A stretch of 10,568 nucleotides of DNA from assembly GCA_002887195.1 (NCBI GenBank), contig PJAB01002087.1:1-10568 (forward strand), written 5' to 3'. The notes beneath the pieces are model-generated. The model made no database searches, was not told the origin of the DNA, and worked only from the letters and a program-made list of their open reading frames with translations. This document shows, piece by piece, positions 5,829-10,568 of this stretch. The stretch is from Chrysochromulina parva (lineage: Eukaryota > Haptophyta > Prymnesiales > Chrysochromulinaceae). The position numbers and the translations under genes are program-made. How positions within the stretch are numbered: position 1 is the stretch's first letter; every line of letters starts with the position of its first letter.

Positions 5829-6749
5829 ATGCCCGCCGCAAATCCGCCGACCGTCGATGCACTCCTGGCGGGAGGCATCGGTGGCGCCTGTCTCTGCCTC
5901 GTGGGCGCTCCTTTTGATGTCGTCAAGGTGCGACAGCAGCACCACCCCTCGTCATCCGCACTCGAGGTCGTTCGCTCGATTGTGCGAGTCGAAGGCATCC
6001 GAGGCCTGTGGCGAGGAGTGACGGCACCACTCTTGGTGGCGGTGCCCCAGTTTGCCGTCGTCTTTGGCGCGTATGCGATGGCGCGTAGCCTCGTGCAGAG
6101 GATCTCCTCCAAACCGCAGGAAAATGCTCGAGATACGGCTGTCGCGGGAGCGCTTGTTGCGCTGCCTACCTCATTCATCTATACCCCAGTGGACCGGGTG
6201 AAGCTGGCCATGCAGGTGGATGGGCACAGAGTCGCCTCGGGACAGGTGGCGCGCTATTCTTGTGTGCGCGAGTGCATCTACGAGCTATGGCGTGCCGGCG
6301 GCATCGCCAGCTTCTCGAGAGGCTTCACAGCCACGCTGGCGCGCGATGTACCTGCGTGGGCGACTTACTTCGCGGTCTATGCTACCCTCAAGCAGACGCT
6401 CTCTCCATCGACCGGGGTGCTCGATGGCCGTGCGAAGCTCTCCCCGGCCGCGAGCCTCGTCGCCGGCGGCGCCGCCGGTGCGGCCTCATGGGCCGTTTGC
6501 TTTCCAATCGATGTGGTCAAGACGCGGTTCCAGTCGGATCTGACGTACCGCACCTACCGGTGCACCATACGGGCCGTGCTGCGCAGCTCCGGGATCGGCG
6601 GCCTGTTTGCTGGCTACTGGACGATCGTGCTCGGCGGCGTGCCGCGCGATGCCGCATGCCTTACCGGCACCGAAGCCGCGCAGCGAGCGCTGACCTTGCG
6701 TCGCCAGTCAATTTCGCTAAGTCTGGACCCGACCTACGACGCTAGCTAG
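5829..6749 (+). CDS. Mitochondrial carrier (SLC25) of carnitine/acylcarnitine type
   Basis: A complete 306-residue protein, the usual length of SLC25 carriers of the mitochondrial inner membrane. Three repeats each carry the Px(D/E)xx(K/R) signature: P28FDVVK33, P120VDRVK125 and P226IDVVK231. Each is followed by the second-helix Gly/Pro pattern: GLWRGVTAPLLVAVPQFAV, GFTATLARDVPAWATYF, GLFAGYWTIVLGGVPRDAACL. The last two resemble the helix 4 'RDVPAS.MYF' and helix 6 'P.NAACFLG.E' segments of carnitine/acylcarnitine carriers, so a fatty-acyl or related substrate is the best guess. R172-D173 keep the helix 4 pair known from that family, but the helix 6 position where it has Arg is Gly269 here. 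ATG 5829 was chosen because the open frame upstream reaches only a GTG and the first helix begins soon after. No intron is needed. The patatin-like gene converges on its 3' end. Confidence 0.92.
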   Translation: MPAANPPTVDALLAGGIGGACLCLVGAPFDVVKVRQQHHPSSSALEVVRSIVRVEGIRGLWRGVTAPLLVAVPQFAVVFGAYAMARSLVQRISSKPQENARDTAVAGALVALPTSFIYTPVDRVKLAMQVDGHRVASGQVARYSCVRECIYELWRAGGIASFSRGFTATLARDVPAWATYFAVYATLKQTLSPSTGVLDGRAKLSPAASLVAGGAAGAASWAVCFPIDVVKTRFQSDLTYRTYRCTIRAVLRSSGIGGLFAGYWTIVLGGVPRDAACLTGTEAAQRALTLRRQSISLSLDPTYDAS

Positions 6750-6760
6750 TAGCTTTAGTA

Positions 6761-7599
6761 TTAAATTTTTAGCGGTTCCGTTAGTAGGCTAGTATGCCCC
6801 TGATCCACAAAGTCAGCTCCCCAGATCATCATCTCCCTCACGGAGGCCTCGCCGCGCAGCCTGAGAAAGTCGCTGGGCTTGCCGTAGGCCTTGCGCATCC
6901 GCTCGTCGCGCATGGGGGAGATGCGCGTCACGGGCAGGCTTCGGAAGTCCCCGGGCAGCAAGTATGAAGGCTGTTTCATCCACGGTAGTACCTGTAGCAC
7001 ACACGGTGCACACATCGTATTGAAAAGAGTGCACGGGCGCAGTGCAGAGTGCGGGCACTGTGTGAGTCTGGGGGTGGTACGCTTGGTAACGAGCCGTCGA
7101 CGCACTGCGTTGCGCGGAACGTGGCGGTCATCTGACGATCGAGGAAGAATGGAACATGCACAGAGGCCATGCAGCTCGAGATGAGGTCGCCCCGGTCCTT
7201 GAAGTCTGAAACGGCGACCTCTTGGGTCCATGGTTTCGTCAGCGATGTATCCTTAAGCAGCGAGACCTCGCGCACTAGCACGCTGACGCGACCACGGCAA
7301 CGGTCCGCTGCGTCCGCTGGTAGGAGCTCGTCGAGCCAGCGATGTATGATCGGCCCCCAGATGCCGTACAAGCCCCAGGGGCCGCGATCAAAGACGCCAG
7401 CCTCGTTGCTCAGCATGACCGCCAAGTCGAGAGCTTCTTCCATGTCCGTGCCGCACGCGGCAAGTGTCGCGGCTAGTGCTCCCGCACTCGCGCCCACCAT
7501 TGGTGTGGAGGCCAGATCAAGCCTTCGGCTCAGTCCAGTGATGGCACCGGCTTGCCACCAGAAGAAGAGCCCACCACCAGGGAACGCCAAGCCTCGCAT
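6761..7599 (-). CDS. Patatin-like phospholipase/acyl hydrolase, two exons
   Basis: Exon 1 is 7599-7081 (173 codons) and exon 2 is 6991-6761 (76 codons plus TAA); splicing in phase 0 gives 249 residues. Patatins are Ser-Asp dyad lipid acyl hydrolases. Here PGGGLFFWWQAG (7-18) is the oxyanion-hole loop, G36-A-S38-A-G40 the nucleophile elbow (GxSxG), and VD168GS the catalytic Asp motif, Ser replacing the usual second Gly of DGG. VHVPFF at 147-152 fits the strand before the Asp. Exon 2 supplies the last helical part (MKQPSYLLPGDFRSLPV, then FLRLRGEASVREMMIWGADF). There is no signal peptide or membrane helix, so the protein is probably soluble or peripheral. Unspliced, the frame runs 34 codons into an odd Cys/Arg/His-rich tail, which supports the intron. 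The protein is close to the minimum for the fold, similar to small algal and diatom patatins. Its stop is 11 bp from the carrier stop. Confidence 0.85.
6992..7080 (-). other. Intron of the patatin-like gene (89 bp, GT-AG)
   Basis: On the minus strand the donor is CCAAGC|GTACCACC and the acceptor GTGCTACAG|GTACTACC. Removing 7080-6992 joins DGSLPS to VLPWMK in frame. The first eight intron bases (GTACCACC) and the first eight bases of exon 2 (GTACTACC) differ at one position, so the intron is flanked by a near-perfect 8-bp direct repeat. Confidence 0.75.
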
Positions 7600-7757
7600 A
7601 AAAAGGCGCTCACTTCTCTTTTCAAGTGTGAACGTCTGGAGCTGTGAACAATCGCTCCAGATTTTGACGACCTAGCCATTGTACGGTTCGTCGGTTCCAC
7701 TTCCTGCGCGGCTGTACGCGTGTGGTCGGTCTGGACGGGGGACCTGGGGGTGCGTAT

Positions 7758-7791
7758 CGTTTTACGTTTATGCAGAAACGTACTTAAAACG
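7758..7791. other. Imperfect hairpin CGTTTTACGTTT / AAACGTACTTAAAACG
   Basis: ACGTTT at 7764-7769 pairs with AAACGT at 7776-7781 around the 6-base loop ATGCAG. Outer bases CGTTTT at 7758-7763 pair with AAAACG at 7786-7791 across a small bulge. It lies about 160 bases upstream of the patatin start on the minus strand. Confidence 0.55.
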
Positions 7792-8120
7792 TACCTGTGT
7801 TTGCGTGACGGGGTGCCTGCTACACGCGACGCACCCGCTGCGTATTCTCACCCAGCGCTCGCGTGAACACACGCCTACCTGCGTTGTAACGCATCCTGTG
7901 GTGCGTAAACCCGCACGTGGTGCGTACATGCTCAATCATGCATTTCTGCACCGGCCACACTTTCCCCACACTGCGCACGTCTTTGCGTCCATGTGCGCCT
8001 AGCGCGGCGTGGAGCGTGCGATGCGTACATACGCACCCACCTGCGTGTATGCACCCCGCGACGCTGATACTACTCGCCGGGAACCGACCGAACGTCATGC
8101 TCTCTGAAACTAAAAAGCGA

Positions 8121-8157
8121 GCGGTACGGTAGCGGGTACGGGGTAGCGGTACGGGGG
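8121..8157. repeat. Three tandem GCGGTACGG-type units
   Basis: GCGGTACGGTA (8121), GCGGGTACGGGGTA (8132) and GCGGTACGGGG (8146) are short diverged copies 11-14 bases long. They lie about 120-160 bases past the stop codon of the LRR gene. Confidence 0.65.
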
Positions 8158-8277
8158 ATTGCTCTGCAGGGCGGGGCGGAGGGATCGCGGTCCCAGCCCT
8201 GGGGCGGCGGGAGGCATTGCGGCCGCGCCCCGCGCCCCGCAGCTCACCGACTTCACCTCGTTCAATAATTGTTCATC

Positions 8278-10568
8278 TCAGATACGCAGCTTTAACCCAG
8301 CCTTTCCTTGCATTGCCTTCCGAATCAAAGCCTCCCCTTCCTCGCCAATGCAAGGGTTGCACTTGAGGTTGCACTCGGTCAATGCGCCATTGACGCACAG
8401 AGCGTCGGCAATCGCCGTGATGCCCTCTGCAGCGTAGGTGCCGCGGTAGGCGTTCACTTCGCAGAGTGAGTTATTGGAGAGGTCCAGGCTCGTCAGCGCG
8501 CCTGTGACGGCCACCATGGCGGCCACAGACTTTGCTCCCACTGGACCGATGCGGGTCTCTACCATGCTCAGCGACGCGAGCTTGGTCTCCTTGTTGCTCA
8601 GGATGGCCTCGCAGACTGCGCTTACGCCCTCATCCTTGAGCTCGTTGAAGGACAAATCCAGGGCCGTCAGCCCGCCGTTGACGCCAAGCATCTTGGCCAC
8701 ATGCTTGGCACCTGCTGCCCCTCCGATGTTGCTGTTACTAAGGAAGCCTCCACTCAGATCGAGCTCCTTGAGCGTCTTGTTCTGTTCCAGTGCCTCGCAG
8801 ATGGCTTTGGTGCCCTCCTCCCCCAAGTTGTTCCTGGCGAGCGACAGCTTCGTCAGCACGCCTGTGACGGCCACCATGGCGGCCACAGACTTTGCTCCCA
8901 CTGGACCGATGCGGTTCATGACCATTTTGAACGACGCGAGCTCAATCTCCTTGTTGCTCAGGATGGCCTCGCAGACTGCGCTTACGCCCTCATCATTGAG
9001 GTCGCTGGACGACAAATCCAGGGCCGTCAGCCCGCCTGTGACAACAGCCTGTGACAGGTCCGACGCCAGTAGGATCGCATCGGCCGGCTCGAGGTACTTG
9101 TTGCGGAAGTCAGCGGTGGTCTGGTCGCGCCGGATGCCGCAGAGCGAGATACCCTTCTGCTTGGCGACCTCAGCGAGCATCTTGGCGGACTCCGCATCAA
9201 GCTGATTGCCCAGGAGGTTGGTCACCGTCAGCGCGCCATTGACGCACATGGCGTCGGCAATCGCTGTGATGCCCTCTGCAGTGTAAGTTCCTCTTCCACG
9301 AGAATCGAGGCCGCACAGCTGGTTGGAGCTGAGGTTGAGGCTCGTCAGCCCGCCGTTGACGCCTAGAGCGGCGACGAGCTCCTTGATGCCCGTCATGTCT
9401 TTGCCGTAGTGAGTGAGATTATTTCCGGACAGGTTGATGCTCGTCAGCCCGCCTGTGACAACAGCCTGTGACAGGTCTGACCCCAGCAGGATCGCATCAG
9501 GCGGCTCGAGTCCCGTGCGGGAGAAGTGAGCAGTGGTCTGGTCGCGCTGGATGCCGCAGAGCGAGATACCCTTCTGCTTGGCAACCTCAGCGAGCATCTT
9601 GGCGGACTCCGCATCAAGCTGATTGCCCAGGAGGTTGGTCACCGTCAGCGCGCCAGTGATGCTCGTGCGGAGCGCCTCGGCGATCAGCTTGACACCAGCA
9701 GGGCCGATGTTCTCAAAGGAAGCGTCCAATGACATGATCTTGCTGTCCTTATTGCCGCAGATGGCGGCAAAGATGGCTCCCCAACCCTCGTCCCTGAGCT
9801 TGTTGCCCCTGAGCTTGACAGACGTCAATGCGCCGTTGACGCGCAGAGCGTCGGCAATCGCTGTGATGCCCTCTGCAGTATAATATCCTTGGCAAGATTC
9901 ATTGACGCCGCACAGCTGGTTGCCTGAGAGGTCCAGCTGCAAAACAAATCAAAGCAAGGCAAGGGTTAGAACAGAAAGAGGCTACTCTAGGGAGGTCAGA
10001 AAGTGAGCACCTGTGTCAAGGCGCCATTGACTCGCAGGGCGTCGGCAATTGCCGTGATGCCCTCTGCGGTGTAGGTGCCATGTTGGTCTCCTTCCCAGTC
10101 AGTCCAGATGCCGCACAGCTGGTTTCTGGAGAGGTCGATGCTCGTCAGCCCGCCCATGACAGGCACGAGGTACGCAAGAAGCATGCCACCTTCGACGCCG
10201 ATATTTCTCTCTTGCAGGTCGAGCTCAGAGACGGAGTCGTCGCGAATCATCTGCACCGGTATGCCGCGAATCTCGCCAGAGCCGGCGCAGGCGACAGCTG
10301 CAAGCAGTAGCTCGAGCGGCGGCTCGCCTTCTCCCTCGATGCAGCTGAGGAGAGCGGTTTCGGCAGGGCCTCCAAGGAACGGCCTCTCGTCCTCGTCCTC
10401 GTCCTCGTCATCATCACTCTCGTCCAGATCCACCCCGCGGACCGCGGTCACATTCACCTCGAAGCCCTCCCAGCGCAGTCGGGCCAGGCTGGGCAGCATC
10501 CTCCCCGCCGCCGCCGCCTCCCATGGCCGGCCCGCGTCGACGAGGACCTTGATGTTGAGATCGGTGAT
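8278..10568 (-). CDS. Leucine-rich-repeat protein (RI type), 5'-partial, at least two exons
   Basis: Exon 10568-10011 (186 codons, open at the right edge) joins exon 9936-8278 (552 codons plus TGA) in phase 0. That makes ALTQ|LDLSGNQLCG, which restores a broken repeat. An ATG at 10499 exists, but 23 in-frame codons before it (IKVLVDAGRPWEAAAAG) look coding, so the start is probably outside. The N-terminal part has an acidic patch (DESDDDEDEDEDE) and then a helical stretch. About 17-18 repeats follow, of the form LTxLDLSxNxLxxxGxxAIxxALxxNGx, the 28-29-residue ribonuclease-inhibitor class that makes a curved protein-binding scaffold. Three or more repeats carry a longer TYTAEGITAIADAL insert. 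Two copies of a non-LRR island of about 40 residues (ISLCGI.RDQTTA.F to DAILL.SDLSQAVVTGG) interrupt the array. No membrane helix or kinase/NACHT domain is visible. The likely role is protein interaction; partners are unknown. Confidence 0.85.
8491..9036 (-). repeat. In-frame internal duplication, about 186 bp, offset 360 bp (LRR gene)
   Basis: 8491-8676 and 8851-9036 match at most positions, with an offset of 120 codons. Each encodes two successive LRRs (the DEGVSAVCEAILSNKE and RIGPVGAKSVAAMVAVTG units). Runs of more than 40 bases are identical, including third codon positions. Confidence 0.9.
9025..9653 (-). repeat. In-frame internal duplication, about 212 bp, offset 417 bp (LRR gene)
   Basis: 9025-9236 and 9442-9653 match over nearly their whole length, with an offset of 139 codons. 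Each copy encodes the non-LRR island plus the repeat LTVTNLLGNQLDAESAKM. Differences cluster where the protein also changes (for example FRNKYLEPAD versus FSRTGLEPPD), while long runs are identical at every codon position. Confidence 0.9.
9937..10010 (-). other. Intron of the LRR gene (74 bp, GT-AG)
   Basis: The donor is GACACAG|GTGCTCAC. The acceptor follows a strong pyrimidine tract, GATTTGTTTTGCAG|CTGGACC. The intron contains an in-frame TGA four codons in, and its removal restores a perfect LRR register across the junction. This is the cleanest splice signal in the window. Confidence 0.9.
10386..10409. repeat. Four perfect CTCGTC hexamers encoding the acidic patch
   Basis: The minus strand reads as alternating Asp and Glu codons in the DDDEDEDEDE stretch of the LRR protein. 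A perfect coding microsatellite like this is prone to length variation in steps of two residues. Confidence 0.85.

Larger units (their letters stand above)
7600..8277. other. Spacer rich in GCGTA/TACGC words
   Basis: No gene is supported; the frames at 7679-8002 and 7820-8098 overlap on opposite strands and have Cys/His/Thr-rich, low-complexity products. From about 7748 to 8050 the words GTGCGTA, TGCGTAC, TACGCACC and ACGCAC recur many times on both strands, giving a patterned but not strictly periodic spacer. It must include the patatin promoter at its left end and the 3' flank of the LRR gene at its right. The right end (8165-8240) is very GC-rich. Confidence 0.55.

Noticed and set aside
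7600..8277. Spacer as a transposon or telomere-type repeat
   Set aside because: There are no terminal inverted repeats, no target-site duplication, no transposase and no regular telomere unit; only scattered GCGTA-type words.
8474..9883. Plus-strand frames over the LRR gene
   Set aside because: They are antisense shadows; the repeated Ser/Leu/Ala patterns simply mirror the LRR repeats.

Overview
The window looks like nuclear DNA of a GC-rich unicellular alga, most likely a haptophyte (Emiliania/Chrysochromulina/Prymnesium type). The reasons are two canonical GT-AG introns of under 100 bp, wide gene spacing on both strands with no ribosome-binding sites or operons, a mitochondrial carrier, a Pro-rich extracellular protein, and above all an RI-type leucine-rich-repeat protein. 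That last one carries the 'TAEGITAIADAL.VNG.LT' and 'DAILLASDLS' signatures that I associate with expanded haptophyte LRR families. The taxonomic call rests on recognition, not on a search.

Layout. (1) 1-1038, minus strand: a partial Pro-rich, probably secreted or wall-associated protein. Its C-terminus runs off the left edge in a 48-bp tandem array; the long plus-strand frame over it is a shadow. (2) 1039-1987: AT-richer spacer with short direct repeats and one weak orphan frame. (3) 1988-3490, plus: a type II membrane protein with a DSD motif, resembling DUF707/GT-A glycosyltransferase-like proteins, with an unusual C-terminal third. (4) 3491-4046: spacer with a compound hairpin. (5) 4047-5234, plus: an unrecognised 395-residue protein. 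(6) 5235-5828: spacer with a diverged dispersed repeat and a 26-bp tandem duplication. (7) 5829-6749, plus: a complete mitochondrial carrier of the carnitine/acylcarnitine type. (8) 6761-7599, minus: a two-exon patatin-like lipase whose stop codon lies 11 bp from the carrier stop. (9) 7600-8277: spacer rich in GCGTA/TACGC words. (10) 8278-10568, minus: the 3' two exons of the LRR gene, with in-frame internal duplications still nearly identical at the DNA level.

The genes do not form an obvious pathway. The patatin-like lipase (fatty-acid release) and the acylcarnitine-type carrier (mitochondrial fatty-acyl import) are convergent neighbours and could be linked in lipid use, but that is inference from position only. 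I found no CRISPR, tRNA, rRNA, transposase or viral gene. I see no convincing multi-gene novel system. The best leads are the Pro-rich repeat protein on the minus strand, the patatin intron with target-site-like flanks, the LRR protein's non-LRR islands and recent duplications, and the carrier's altered substrate site.
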